Shown piece by piece: positions 1-10,103 of a stretch of DNA of 64,000 bases. The stretch lies in NCBI RefSeq assembly GCF_030848805.1, contig NW_027269981.1:1-64000 (forward strand), written 5' to 3'. The position numbers and the translations under genes are program-made. This DNA is from Temnothorax longispinosus (taxonomy: Eukaryota; Arthropoda; Insecta; Hymenoptera; Formicidae). The notes under the pieces are model-generated. The model was not told the origin of the DNA and made no database searches. It worked only from the letters and a program-made list of their open reading frames with translations. Numbering within the stretch: the stretch's first letter is position 1; the number at the start of each line of letters is the position of its first letter.

Positions 1-638
1 TGCTGGGTTCCCGGACCTTTAAAGAGGTCCGGAATGTGGCCCAGCAGCCCCCTCTGATGTAGGAGAGGGAAGACCCCCTCGCCCTCCGGGGAGAGAGACG
101 AGGGGAGTGCCGGATTCTGCGGGTGATGCGTCCGATTACAGGGGAGGCGGCGAGGAGGGCCTAGGCCCCCCACCCGCGTGCCACCAAGGATCGCGGCCCG
201 CAGCCTACCGGCTAAAACTCTACGGGTGTCCATCCTTGCGCCGGTTGGAGGCGCCCCGGGAACTGGCTATCATTACTTCCGGGGCGCCTCCGGCGCGCGG
301 AGCCTGTTCTGGCTCTCTAACACTAGAGCTTAGCGCTCTCGGCTTTGATTGGCCGCTCCATTATCTGTTATGTGTGGCGGGGTGTGACACCACCTCACCC
401 CGCCACTCCTCCCTTTGTTTTTGGGAGGTAGTTCGACGCCCCGTTGTCCCCGCCGGGACGCCGAACCTCCCGTCCTCCGGACTTCCCTCCCGTCGGAGAG
501 AGAAGGCCCAGAGGTGCTGCACGACTTTTGCCGTTATTGCGGCGTGTTATCCGTCGACTGACTTTTGTCGGCGGATAAGGTGGGGGGGCGGACTTGTGGC
601 GCTGACTGCGCGTGTAGTCCGCCCCGCTAGATCTCTCG

Positions 639-3600
639 TTAATCGGATTGATCCGCCGGGTCAGGAGGATTTACCTCGCCCCGGCGGGTTCTCTCCGCCT
701 CCTCCTTGCGCGACATCACCTGTCCGCAGAAACTGGTGAATGCCCGCCATATTTCCTGGTCCCCGACCATAGCCGCCACTATGGTCGGGAGGGAGAGGTC
801 ACGACCGACCTCCCCCTGTAAGACACGGCGCTGGGCCGCCCACGCTGGACAGTGCGCCAGCGTGTGCTGCGCCGTGTCTCTCTCCTCGTCACAGTGGTGG
901 CACTTCGTCGTGGCCTCCTTACCAATGCGGTGCAGGTACACACCGAAGCACCCGTGCCCGGTGAGCACCTGCACCGCGTAAAACGATAGTCCGAGTCGCC
1001 GACGGTCTAGCCATTCGGCTAGACAGGGCCGGACAGCGTCGACCGTCCTCTGGCCGAACTCGGCGTTAGCCAGCCAAGTCTGCCATTGTCTGATGAGGGC
1101 GGTCTTCTTCTGGAGTCTGATGGCTCTACGGGCCCTCGGCGGGACTGGATCTCCCCCAGCCCGCAGTTCCCGCTCACGCCTGTACACCTCGGCGTACTGG
1201 CGGGCTGCGAGCTCTAGCGGGGGAAGCCCCGCGAGGACCGTTGCCGCCGCGTGTGAGACGGTGCTATACGCGCGTGACACTCTTAGGGCAATGGGCCGCT
1301 GAACCTGGCGTAGCATCGCCCTGATTCTGCCCGAGCCCTCGACTACTGGGGCGCCGTAGAGTGCCACGGCGTGCACCGTCGTGGCGTAGAGCCGGCGAGC
1401 ACGACCGCTCGCCCCTCCCAGGTTGGGCATCAGCCTGGCCAAACTGTTGGCCACGCCCTTGGCTCTGGGAGTCAGGCGAGCAAAGTGCTCGCCGAAACTC
1501 CAGGTGCTGTCCAGCCAGAGGCCCAGCAATTTCATGCTGGCCCCCACGGGGACCCGGACCCCCTCCACTATGATGTGGACCCCCGGTGGTCTCCCCTTAG
1601 ACTTGTCGTAAAAGAAGACAGCCTGTGTCTTCTGGGGAGCCACCTTGAGGCCCACTTTTCTCTCATCGCGGCCACGACTGCCGCCACTGCGACATTGGCC
1701 TTTGTCCTGGCCTCCTCCCACGTGTCGCCCTCGACTCCCAGGAACGTGTCATCGGCGAAGCCGTTTAACCAGCATCCCGGGAAGAGAACGATCCGGAGAA
1801 CATAATCATACCCAATGTTCCACAAGAGTGGCCCTAGGACCGACCCTTGTGGAACTCCCCGCACGACCAGCCTGACCCGGACCACGCCATCCTGGTCCGT
1901 ATAGGTCAATTCCCTGTCCCGCAGGTAATCGAATAATGTGGCCACAAGGTAAGGGGGCACTCCATGGTACAGGAGCGCGTCCCTTATTACCGGCCACGGC
2001 AGGGTGTTGAATGCGTTCGCCACGTCAAAACTGACGCCGAGCAACACCCTGCCTTCCTCCAAAGCGGCTCTCAGGAGGGACTCGATGCGCTTGATCGCAT
2101 CGATTGTCGACCTTCCCTCCCGAAAGCCGAACTGGGCCCGTGACAGATCAGGCCCAGTGCGGGACAGGTGCTGGACGATTCGGTCGGCTATTATCCGCTC
2201 AAAGAGCTTGCCGACCTCGTCCAGCAAACAAATCGGCCTATACGCCGACGGCTGGTCGGCGGGTTTTCCCGGTTTGGGGAGGAGGACCAATTTTGACCTT
2301 TTCCACGCCCTGGGGAACCGGCCTTGTTTGAGACACTTGGTGTAGATGACGCGCAAGCGCTCCGCCAGTTCCCCTGTGGCCAAGGACCAGGCTTTTCCCG
2401 GAACCCCGTCCGGCCCTGGAGCTTTGCCTGCCTTGAATTTCTTGGCGGCTTTTCTTATCTCGTCCATGGAGACCTCGAACTCCTCGCACCAGTCCGTCGC
2501 AGGTGGGACCTCCGTTCACCCTCTCCCCGGGATCGTCCGGGAAGAGGGTGTCCACCACTTCCTCGAGGAATTCGGGCTCCATGGACTCCGTGACCGGGGG
2601 CGTCCAAGTCCTCAGTTTTCCGAGGACCATGCGATATGGGCGCCCCCACGGATCTTCGTCCAGGGCCTGCAGGAGTTCCTGCCATGACCGGTCCTTGGCC
2701 CGCTTAATGGCCCAGGAGTAGAGCCGCCTGGCGGAGCGATATTCTACTCCGTCTCGTCCAGTCTGCGCTGGTTGCCGCCCCTCCTTGCGCGCAGCCAGCG
2801 CCGCCTGGCCTGAACGGAGGATCGCCTCAACTCGGCGATCTCCTCCGTCCACCACTAAGCGGCCTTCCTTATTTGCGGCTTGGATCGGGGCATGGCGGCG
2901 TCGCAAGCCGCCGTCATGATTCCCCCGATCCAGCTTGCAGCCTCGTCTACGTCATCCGAGGCGGCCACTACGTCGTCGACCCACAGTGAGGCGTTTATGG
3001 CCGCCCTCAGACGGTCGGCGTCCAGCTTTTTGACGGCCCACCTCGGAAAGCGCGACTCCGCCTCCTTGCGGCGGGCCTGGACCGCCGGAGGAATTGCCGA
3101 GAGGCTCATCTCAATGAAGAGGTGGTCGGATAACGACTCCACCTCCCCGGCCACCCTCCAGTCCCTCACCCTACGGGCGACAGAGGGGCTTGCCCACGTC
3201 AAGTTCACTATGGACCCCCCTGCCGCCTGACACATGTCTGAGCAGTGCCCGTGTTCAGGACTACGAGGCCCAGGCCCGCCGTCCACGCTTCCAAGATCCT
3301 CCCTCGCCTGTCGGTGGCCGGGGAGCCCCACAACGCCGACTTGGCGTTGAAATCTCCGGCCACCAGTATTTCCCTGCGTGCGGGAGGAATCCTCAGGACG
3401 CAGTCTCTGAGGTCTGCGAGTAGCCTCTCGTATGAGGCCGTGTCCACGTTGGGGGAAATGTAGACCCCCGCCACGTAGACACGGCTCCACTTTACCACTA
3501 CGAACCCGTCCCCCTTCCCGAACTTCGAGAAAAGAACGGGCTCCCGGTTCCGCCGCCACGTGACAGCCACAAGGCCACACCGACTCCCCGCCCACAGCGC

Positions 3601-3732
3601 GTGGTTCTGAGGAATCTGATACGGCTCCGCGGCGACCCCAATCTCGCAGCCTTGCTCCGCCATTGTGTGGATGAAAGCATCCTGTGAGCCGGGGCTGCGG
3701 TTTAAATTTCCCCGGAGTATGCGTGGAGGCAT
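639..3732 (-). pseudogene. LINE ORF2: endonuclease-reverse transcriptase, frameshifted
   Basis: This is the polyprotein that would nick target DNA and copy the LINE RNA there. The endonuclease N-terminal half (3732 to about 3230) shows AEPYQIP and AGDFNAKSALWG; its C-terminal half (about 3230 to 2855) is in another frame and shows LSDH. A linker follows in a third frame (2906-2470). The RT core (2467 to about 1680) shows KAPGPDGVPG, SFDVANAFNTLP, GVPQGSVLGPLLWN and the catalytic FADDT. The thumb and C-terminal region (1721-639) ends with a CHHC-type motif, CHHCDEERDTAQHTLAHC. Frame changes near 3230, 2870, 2470 and 1690 leave no continuous ORF. The ATG at 3732 overlaps the ORF1 stop by one base. 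Confidence 0.9.
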
Positions 3733-6240
3733 TATAGTACCTCGTCGTTTGAGGCCTCCATCCCCCTCGCTTCTCCTTTAGTATCCTCGGGTGAGTTCTC
3801 CGGGGTTATCTCCATACCGATTTGGCCTGATATCTCAGGTGCCTCGGTGGGGACTCCTGGTGGCGCCGATGATTGGGGGGGCATCCCTTCGAGCGCCACC
3901 ACTGGTGTTCCCTCCTCCTTACGTTCCAGCTTTGGATCGGTCCCCGCCGTTGGGAGTCCTTGAGTCGGCACTGACTTTGGCTGTCCCGACACTCCCGCCG
4001 TGGAGCCGTCCCTGTTCTTTTTCCTGCGCTGCGGAAGGGGTTTTTCCGCGTCTTCCTTCCCGTTGTCTTCGTCCACTGCGATTGAGGCGGCTCTTTTCCG
4101 AGGCCTCTTGTCGACGATCTTTACTTTAACGTTGACCGTTTCCATTCCGGTGACTGTGGGCCGCTGGGGTCGGGGATGAGATTCGCTCCCGGCCGCGTTT
4201 GAGGGCCCCCCGTTGCCCCTGCCCACCCTTCTGCCAGGCCTCGCCTTTTTCCTGGCGGGTTGACAGGCTCTTCCCCCTGCACGGTAGTTCGCCGGTCTAC
4301 CCAGGTCCGAGCAGACCGGGCAGCACGGCGTCTCCTTGCAATCCCGCGCCCGATGTCCGTCGCCCCCGCAACGGTAACATCGGGCGCTCCTGTCCGCCTC
4401 ACTCGGACATTGCGAGCAGACATGCCCCCCCTCCAGGCATTTGAAACACTGGAGGGGACGGCTCTCCAGGGCTTGGACGCGGACCGCGAACCAGCCCATC
4501 ATTATTCGTCCGCCTCCCTGCAGGACGGCGTTTGCAGCCGCGAGGGGACACCTGACCCAGGCTGTGTTGAGCCCGTTTGTCCCCTTGCGCAGCTGCCCCA
4601 CCTGTATCCGGGATGGCGGACACCCGCCTATCCCGGCAATTTTTTCGGCTATTTCCTCAGCCGAAATAGAGTCCTCCAGATCTAGGACACGTAGTTCGCT
4701 AGTCTTTTCCGGCCTTGATATTTTTACCGTGGGGCGGTCCGCGAACAGCTTGGCGAGGCTGTCCGCAAGCAGGTCCGCCTTTGGGCCGTTCTCCCTTCCC
4801 GCGATCTCTATGATGAGGGCCCCGGTCTGGGCCCTCTTTGGCCTAAACCCAGCGGTGAAGCCCATCTCCGCCGGGTTTATTTTCGTTCTGGCCTCGCGGA
4901 GGAGGTCTTCGTAGCCTCCCTCCGCACTGGTGATAACAATTGCGGCGCTCCTGGGCGGCTTCTTCCTCGCCGCTTTCTTGTTGATCGCCTCCGTGGCCTG
5001 TTTAGACCGGCTGGTCGTTTTCGCCGGTGCGGGCTTGGCCACTGCTGATTTCCCTTTTGCGAGAGGCGGCTCAGCCTTGCCTCTACCCTTTCCGGAGGCG
5101 GGCTGATTTGCTTGTCCTCCCTTGTTCCTCTTCTTTGAGACGATTTGCCAGGCTTCCTCTGCCTGTTTCGCGGTCTCTCGAGGAGCTGAGGAGCCCTTGC
5201 TGGCCCGTTTGTCACTAGTAGGTCCAGCGTCCTTGCGTCCCGTTGTTGTCGTTGACTTATTCCCGGTCGAAGCTGTTTTCCCGGTTACTTCCGCGAAGGA
5301 AGGCTTCGTCTTGGGGTTTTTATTTCTCTTCCCCGACTTGGGGTCGGGTTTACCGCCCTTGGTTGGGCCGCGGCTCGGTGCTGCGTCCGCAGTTGCCGCT
5401 GGCATCCTCGCGGCGCCCACAGGAGCAACGGGTTGCCCCTTCGCCAGTTGTGTCACCAGCGAGGCGATCATGTCTTCGAGTTTTCCTACTTGCTGCGCGA
5501 TCACCTCCGTCGCTGTGTGTTGAGCATCGGTCACAGTTTGCCGTGCGTCAATCGCCATGGTCATCGGTGGTACCGCCTCTTCCAAGACGGTCGACTTACC
5601 CCCGATCGAAGGCCTTATTACTGGTGGCATGCCTTCCTCACTCATCTTTAGCATGAGCCTCTGTCTATTTCTTTCAGACTCGGTCTTTTCCCTCCTAACT
5701 TCATCGTCTTCGTCCGAGGACGTTTCCGCGATGACGTTGACCTTCTTCTTTTTCCTAGTGCCCTTCTCCTCAGTTGGAGAGGGTGGAATGGGGAGGTCGT
5801 CGTCCAACTCCACCTCCATAGGGGCCCCCCTGAGGCGGGACGACAGCTTCTCCACCTGCTTGCGGAGCCTCTCATTGTCTTCCTTCACCGCGGTCACTTG
5901 GGCTTAGCTCGTCCACCTCCGCTTCTTGGGCGTAATGATCGTCACAGTTCGTACGGGTGACCATGTGATTGATGGCGGCAGTGATGGTCGCTGCCGCCTT
6001 GATCAAACACCCCTGGTCTGTTCCCCGGAGGCGTTTGGCGGTGGAGCAGACTTTGTCCACCATCCTCACTGCCTCCAAAACCCGATTTGGGAGATCCCTT
6101 GTTGGGGCCTTCCGGAGTTCGTCCATCATTTTCAGCTCCCTAGCCTTTCGATTCTTGGAGAGCTGAGCGGGCGCTGAGGGATCTAGAAGATGCCTCAATC
6201 TTTTGTCCTCCTTTTCTTCGGCCCTTTTTTGTCTGACGGT
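3732..6240 (-). pseudogene. LINE ORF1: gag-like RNA-binding protein, frameshifted
   Basis: The main open stretch (5897-3732) is Lys/Ser/Pro-rich and holds three retroviral-type zinc knuckles near 4440-4290 (CFKCLEGGHVCSQC, CYRCGGDGHRARDC and a third CPVC). These are typical of R1-clade ORF1 and would bind the element's RNA. An N-terminal piece (6198-5872) lies in another frame. The two join by about a one-base shift near 5895, where a coiled-coil-like stretch (KEDNERLRKQVEKL) begins. No proper start is seen, because the element is cut at 6240 by the telomere-like tract. The stop TAA overlaps the ORF2 ATG as TAATG. Confidence 0.85.
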
Positions 6241-6257
6241 CTAACCTAACCTAACCT
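6241..6257. repeat. Telomere-like (CCTAA)n tract at LINE/LTR-unit junction
   Basis: Three to four CCTAA units, the insect TTAGG telomere repeat read on the opposite strand, lie exactly between the LINE 5' end and tandem unit A. Equivalent short tracts open the other two tandem units (8938-8954 and 12174-12181). The tract therefore seems to belong to those units rather than to a telomere. Confidence 0.85.
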
Positions 6258-6697
6258 TGAAATCGTTGGCTGAACCACCGATTCCAGAGTCGACTCCTGA
6301 GCGAAGCGGCGGAGAGAGCCAGCCAGTCACGGCGGCCCAGGCGTGCGAGGTAACGCGGGGCATGGCGGAGCCGTCGACCGAGCCAGGGGAACCGGCCAAC
6401 CAGGGGGTCGAGAACGTGGAAGGTGCGGAGGATTGTAGTTTTGAGAGTGTGGCCAGCACTCAGATCCTCTCGCCCATCGAAAACAATTGCCGGAGCGATA
6501 CCCTTCGATCAAGGACAGCCAAACGAGAGTCAGCCCGCTGGACACGGCGAGGCACGACGAGACGATCATCCGACTATACAGCCCGCTGGTATCGGCGAGG
6601 CAATCCCTGTAGTAACCGGCCAACCGAGGAGCGCCGGGGACGACGACATCAACTTTGGCCAGATGAGCCAGAAACAGGCGACGGACAAATAGGATAG
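6257..6697 (+). CDS. Acidic Pro/Glu-rich ORF of unit A
   Basis: This frame opens in the telomere-like tract (NLTLKSLAEPP...) and matches the opening of the unit B ORF (NLTLEPVAE...). Both are rich in E, P, S and Q and lack recognisable domains. After about 60 codons the sequence turns Arg-rich, and another frame ending at 6692 (GDDDINFGQMSQ) looks more protein-like, so this copy is probably frameshifted. It may be a terminal piece of a retroelement polyprotein. Function unknown. Confidence 0.35.
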   Translation: MKSLAEPPIPESTPERSGGESQPVTAAQACEVTRGMAEPSTEPGEPANQGVENVEGAEDCSFESVASTQILSPIENNCRSDTLRSRTAKRESARWTRRGTTRRSSDYTARWYRRGNPCSNRPTEERRGRRHQLWPDEPETGDGQIG

Positions 6698-7078
6698 TTC
6701 CGTGCGCGTTTATTATTAACTCTTTATGTAACCTTCATATATATATATATTTGTTTGTTTTGTATGACAACCTTTTGAGAGCAACACGCATGTGCAATTC
6801 AAACGCCAAAGAGCGATACCGCGACAAGAGTCGTTATTTTATATTATTTTATTTTATTTTATTTTCTTTGTCTAAGTTAATCACATTATGTTAATTGTGC
6901 ATGTCGAAATATATTATTATCTACCTGATATCCTAATTCATTCCATACCTACCACAAAACATATTAAATTCACATAAAGAAACTCAGTTTCAACATTAGA
7001 GTCAAATAAGATTCGTTAATTATCAGAAGTATGAAAGTAAGTTTTGCAAAAGAGCCAATCACAGGCCAACGTTCCATT

Positions 7079-7207
7079 ATGGACTCAGACAAGTATAGAA
7101 TCATAGTTCTTGCATTCATATTTTCTCTTTTTGCTATATCAATAGTTTGCATATTACTGCTAGCGTATTCCAACGTTGACAAAGCCATTCCGTATTACCA
7201 GGCATAA
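7079..7207 (+). CDS. Small membrane protein ORF 1 (unit A), 42 aa
   Basis: It starts with MDSDKYRIIV, followed by a hydrophobic helix of about 20 residues (FAISIVCILLLA) and a short tail. It is too short for standard ORF calling, but unit B has a homologue at 12960-13091 with 26 of the first 29 residues identical. A CCAATCACAGGCC motif lies just upstream of both starts. It is followed 21 bp later by the second small ORF. The predicted product is a single-pass membrane peptide; no known family is recognised. Confidence 0.6.
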   Translation: MDSDKYRIIVLAFIFSLFAISIVCILLLAYSNVDKAIPYYQA

Positions 7208-7228
7208 GAAAGATTCAAAGTAGCAAAG

Positions 7229-7393
7229 ATGAAGCTCAAAGAATACCTAGTGGTTACCCTTATCATATTCCTACCAATTGTCATTAACTTTCCCGACGTA
7301 CAAACCGTCAGCATGATTTTCACTCTTTACACCTTATACATTTTATTACTGAGCCTCGAATTGGATCCCAGAGTGATTCCCGAGGACCCTTGA
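7229..7393 (+). CDS. Small membrane protein ORF 2 (unit A), 54 aa
   Basis: The 54-residue ORF begins MKLKEYLVVTLIIF, has two hydrophobic stretches separated by a short polar loop (FPDVQTVS), and ends in an acidic tail (LDPRVIPED). The unit B homologue (13120-13284) has the same length. By hand count 40 of 54 residues are identical, and about 20 of those 40 codons differ only synonymously. That pattern suggests selection on the protein. It lies 21 bp after small ORF 1, an arrangement kept in both units. Function unknown. Confidence 0.65.
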   Translation: MKLKEYLVVTLIIFLPIVINFPDVQTVSMIFTLYTLYILLLSLELDPRVIPEDP

Positions 7394-7516
7394 ACCATGT
7401 AACGCGTGTTATGCGAATGCGAGTGCACGAAGCACGAGCGAGGGCCAAGCGAGCCTGTAAATCAATATTTTATGTTTATTTAATGTTTTTATCATAAGTT
7501 TGACAGTAAAGGCAAA

Positions 7517-7735
7517 ATGCCGAATAACGAGGACCAATGGGACTCATCCCGGTCCGTTTTATTGAGAATAGCGCTAGTTGCGTTAGATTTATCAGTTTTA
7601 TGTATTCTCGACACAGCGATAGCCAACAGGAGCGATTCCTGGCAATTCGACATAATTTTACAGAGTTTCAGATTGATTTATGATTTTGCAAGGCCAAGAG
7701 CCAATGAGAGCGCGAGGCGCAACTTATTCCGATGA
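7517..7735 (+). CDS. Possible third small ORF of unit A
   Basis: A 72-codon ORF beginning MPNNEDQW with a hydrophobic centre (VLLRIALVALDLSVLCILD). The homologous stretch of unit B (about 13320-13560) is alignable at DNA level but has no equivalent continuous ORF. This may therefore be chance or decayed. Confidence 0.2.
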   Translation: MPNNEDQWDSSRSVLLRIALVALDLSVLCILDTAIANRSDSWQFDIILQSFRLIYDFARPRANESARRNLFR

Positions 7736-8300
7736 GCGCGACGGATCGACCAATAGGAAGCGAGCGTAGCTCCGCGAAGCGAGAGAATGTCGTGAAGCGC
7801 GTTATTGCATTGTATAATTTCATTTTCGTTTTTATTTCATTTATTCCCTGTCGAGACAAGTACGATTAATCGTATTCTATGCAGAATTATGCATTACTTA
7901 TTAGTTTATATACTTACCGTTCGGATACTCACCGACGAAACGAACCAGTCCATTGATTGGGCGAGACGATCCCGCGAAGACCCGGTACCTGAAAGAAAAA
8001 GAGAATTAATAAAAAAATTGATTCTAGTAATATGCTACTTACTTGGTTAAATAAGGGAACGTCAAAGAGACCATTTTCGGTCACTCGGAAAACGTTCCGA
8101 GTGACTTGCCGCGAATTTGCACATAGTGCAGATTGCGACGGCTGGCATTGGTTGCCGCGTCCGAAGCGAGAGCCCATGTCCGCCGTTGCAACGCCAATGC
8201 AGTATCTCAGTCGTAGAATCGAGCTGAGCCAATGAGAACGGCTCAGCCAATAAGAATTGCGTCACAGGGATCGTGTCGCTCGTCACCAAGCGACGCGATT
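7520..8300 (+). promoter_or_regulatory. CCAAT-rich U3-like region of unit A
   Basis: Repeated CCAAT-type motifs (CCAATGGG, GCCAACAGGAGCG, GCCAATGAGAGCG, CCAATAGGAAGCG, GCCAATGAG, GCCAATAAG) are spread over about 800 bp. Unit B has the same kind of spacing. Dense CCAAT boxes ahead of an AATAAA and a primer-binding-like site fit an LTR promoter region. Activity is not shown. Confidence 0.4.
7929..7989 (-). other. Candidate antisense mini-exon, unit A
   Basis: On the minus strand a pyrimidine-rich acceptor ending TTTCAG (at 7995-7990) is followed by a stretch of about 60 nt, then donor-like GTGAGT and, a few bases on, GTAAGT. A 50-55 nt intron-like stretch with a GTAAGT donor lies on its other side (about 8041). 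The same structure is conserved in unit B (13793-13836), including the ATTAATTCTC tract ahead of the acceptor. Similar acceptors occur in the repeat array of the middle unit. Confidence 0.35.
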
Positions 8301-8862
8301 GGTAGAAGTCCGGAAAAGCGCGAGATTGCATAATTTCGCGCGTAAAAGCGAGGCAACGCGCCTGCGCTAGAATTAAAGTGGGGGGTCGAGAACCGTTCCT
8401 CCCGGACAGTATTCGCGAGAATATCGAGGCGTGAACATCTTTCGAAATAGCGCGACAAAACTCGATTCCGGATACTTATCCCGTGATCGCCTACGACAAG
8501 CGCGACTATTAACCACGCGTTTACGGTAATTAACCGAATCAAGCTCGAAACGACGGTACTGAGTGTTCGTGAACGATCGACGCGAGTGAGCGCGCGATAG
8601 AACCTGTCCGTGCGTGTACCGAGATACTGTAACTGTGGAATTATTAAACTATTATTTGTTTATAATAAACAAAGAATTATTATTCGCGACCCCAGTGAAT
8701 ATCCTTTCCGTATATCCGTGTCACACGTGCGCTTAAACCGGGCGTTGCCAACGGCCTTGAACACGTCCGCGTCGTGTACATCGGCGGCCGTACAGCCAGA
8801 AGGAAGGAAGGGGCACCGCATAGCAACAGGGTTTCTGTATTCACCCGGAAAGATACAGTGGC

Positions 8863-8872
8863 GACCGTATTT
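8863..8872 (+). promoter_or_regulatory. Primer-binding-site-like motif, unit A
   Basis: TGGCGACCGT directly follows GATACAG. It is repeated exactly at 14724 and, less fully, at 12103. Retroelement primer sites begin TGG because they pair with tRNA 3' CCA; this one resembles sites I recall as tRNA-Arg type. A GTAAGT splice-donor-like motif follows about 25 bp downstream in both units A and B. Confidence 0.45.
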
Positions 8873-9526
8873 ACAGCCCAAGTAGTAAGTGGCTAATAAT
8901 AATAATTTAACAACATTAATCGTTGATCCGGTTACAACCTAACCTAACCTAACCTTGCAACCGCACGCGCCGAGTCAATCAACCGTTACTGACACGGTGA
9001 TCATAACCGCCATTCCGAGCCAGACGGTGGGAGCAGCCAGACGAGGACGAGCCGGACTTCGCCAGCCCATCCAGCGAGGAAGGCGATGCGGCCGACGAAA
9101 GGGGGACATCCCCAGACTAATTTTAAGAAATACTAAGACGTTCCGAGGACGGAGTTGTAAATAGTTATTCCATTTTTAAAAATAAAGTTATTCAGCCTAT
9201 CCGTCCGGCGTTCTAATCAATAAGATATGCGACAGCGGTCGCCGGGCAGCGGCCCATTTAGCACGTAAGCATTTATTTTCAGTGATCCACAACTATTTTC
9301 ATTTCTTTTTCTCGGCACCAAATGCCAGGCCCGACCAGGGAAGCTGTTTTCCGTTTTTTTTTAATAGGTGCGTGGATCAGCTATAGCACCGGAACGATGA
9401 TTGGTCGAGCCACACACAATCTTCAACGCGGGAGCGCGGGATTCAGACAACGCGCACGTCAGGCGAACGAGAGTCGAGATGCCGACTCATGGCATCCTCA
9501 CGAGAGGATCATTCGAAAAGTAGCGC

Positions 9527-10033
9527 GATCCGACCGCGCAAACATGGGGTTTGCCGGACATCCGGCGAAACACACAAAGGGGGCGCCGTGGCGCCAAACG
9601 GCTCAAACTGCCGCCAGAGGAAGGCTTCACCGACCTCTGGGGACTATTGCGAAATATGGCAGGCGAAGCATCGTAACGTCGCGGCATGAAATATGCGTGT
9701 TCGGGGGCACGAACTAGCCCTAGAGACTAAACGCGAATGCGATCTGACCGCGCAAACATCCGGTTTGCCGGACAGACTTAATATCGTGAACCGAGCGTCG
9801 GAGCGAACTGAGATTCGATATGCTCACTCAGGGAACGTCGATAAGACATACGAGTCAAACGCGAGCGAGATCTGACCGCGCAAACACCCGGTTTGCCGGA
9901 CAGACCCGATATCTTGAACCGAGCGTCGGACCGGCATGAAATTAAATATGCGTACTCGGGAAAGGTCGAGAAGACATCCGAGTCAATCGCGAGTGCGATC
10001 TGACCGCGCAAACACCCGGTTTGCCGGACAGAT
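9527..10033 (+). repeat. 128-bp tandem repeats with CCGGTTTGCCGGACAG core
   Basis: A core GATCTGACCGCGCAAACAYC followed by CGGTTTGCCGGACAG recurs at about 9741, 9868 and 9996, with a degenerate copy at 9527. Spacing is close to 128 bp, and the connecting sequence (GAACCGAGCGTCGG, TGCTCACTCAGGGAACGTCGA) is also shared. CCGGTTTGCCGG is near-palindromic. The GCCGGACAG tail reappears on the other strand in the exon-like array at 11451-12012. Confidence 0.8.
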
Positions 10034-10103
10034 GATAAAGACTAGGATTGCGTCACCAGGGACACCTGGTACACCCGAAGATCGAAGCGCGATCAAAATC
10101 CAA

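Larger units (their letters stand above)
1..6240 (-). mobile_element. R1-clade non-LTR retrotransposon (LINE), degenerate
   Basis: Read on the minus strand, the order is gag-like ORF1 with zinc knuckles, then ORF2 with an APE-type endonuclease, reverse transcriptase and a C-terminal CCHC-like motif, then a 3' UTR from about 638 down to 1. This is the standard two-ORF layout of R1-clade LINEs, the group that contains the telomere-targeted TRAS and SART families. The 3' end is not seen and must lie left of the window. The 5' end stops inside ORF1 and is fused directly to three TTAGG-type units at 6241-6256, so it is 5'-truncated or a junction. At least five frameshifts show it is dead. GC content is far higher than in the AT-rich surroundings. 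A hairpin around GGACCTTTAAAGAGGTCC lies at 14-31. Confidence 0.9.
6241..8937 (+). mobile_element. Tandem LTR-like unit A
   Basis: The unit runs from one (CCTAA)n tract to the next. In order it holds an acidic/Pro-rich ORF, two small transmembrane ORFs, a stretch rich in CCAAT motifs, a poly(A)-signal-like AATAAA near 8664, and TGGCGACCG at 8863. That last motif resembles a tRNA primer-binding site and follows ATACA as an LTR end would. Unit B has the same parts in the same order. The likeliest reading is a non-autonomous LTR retrotransposon with a very long LTR or 3' region. No gag, pol or integrase is present, so the class is not proven. Confidence 0.55.

Noticed and set aside
107..739. Plus-strand 210-aa ORF
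   Set aside because: It lies in the GC-rich 3' UTR of the minus-strand LINE and has no domain features; a compositional shadow.
9322..9717. 131-aa ORF in the middle LTR-like unit
   Set aside because: It runs into the 128-bp repeats, has no homologous frame in units A or B, and looks random.
9527..10033. CRISPR-like array
   Set aside because: Repeats are 128 bp with homologous, not unique, spacers, in eukaryotic DNA; ordinary tandem repeat.
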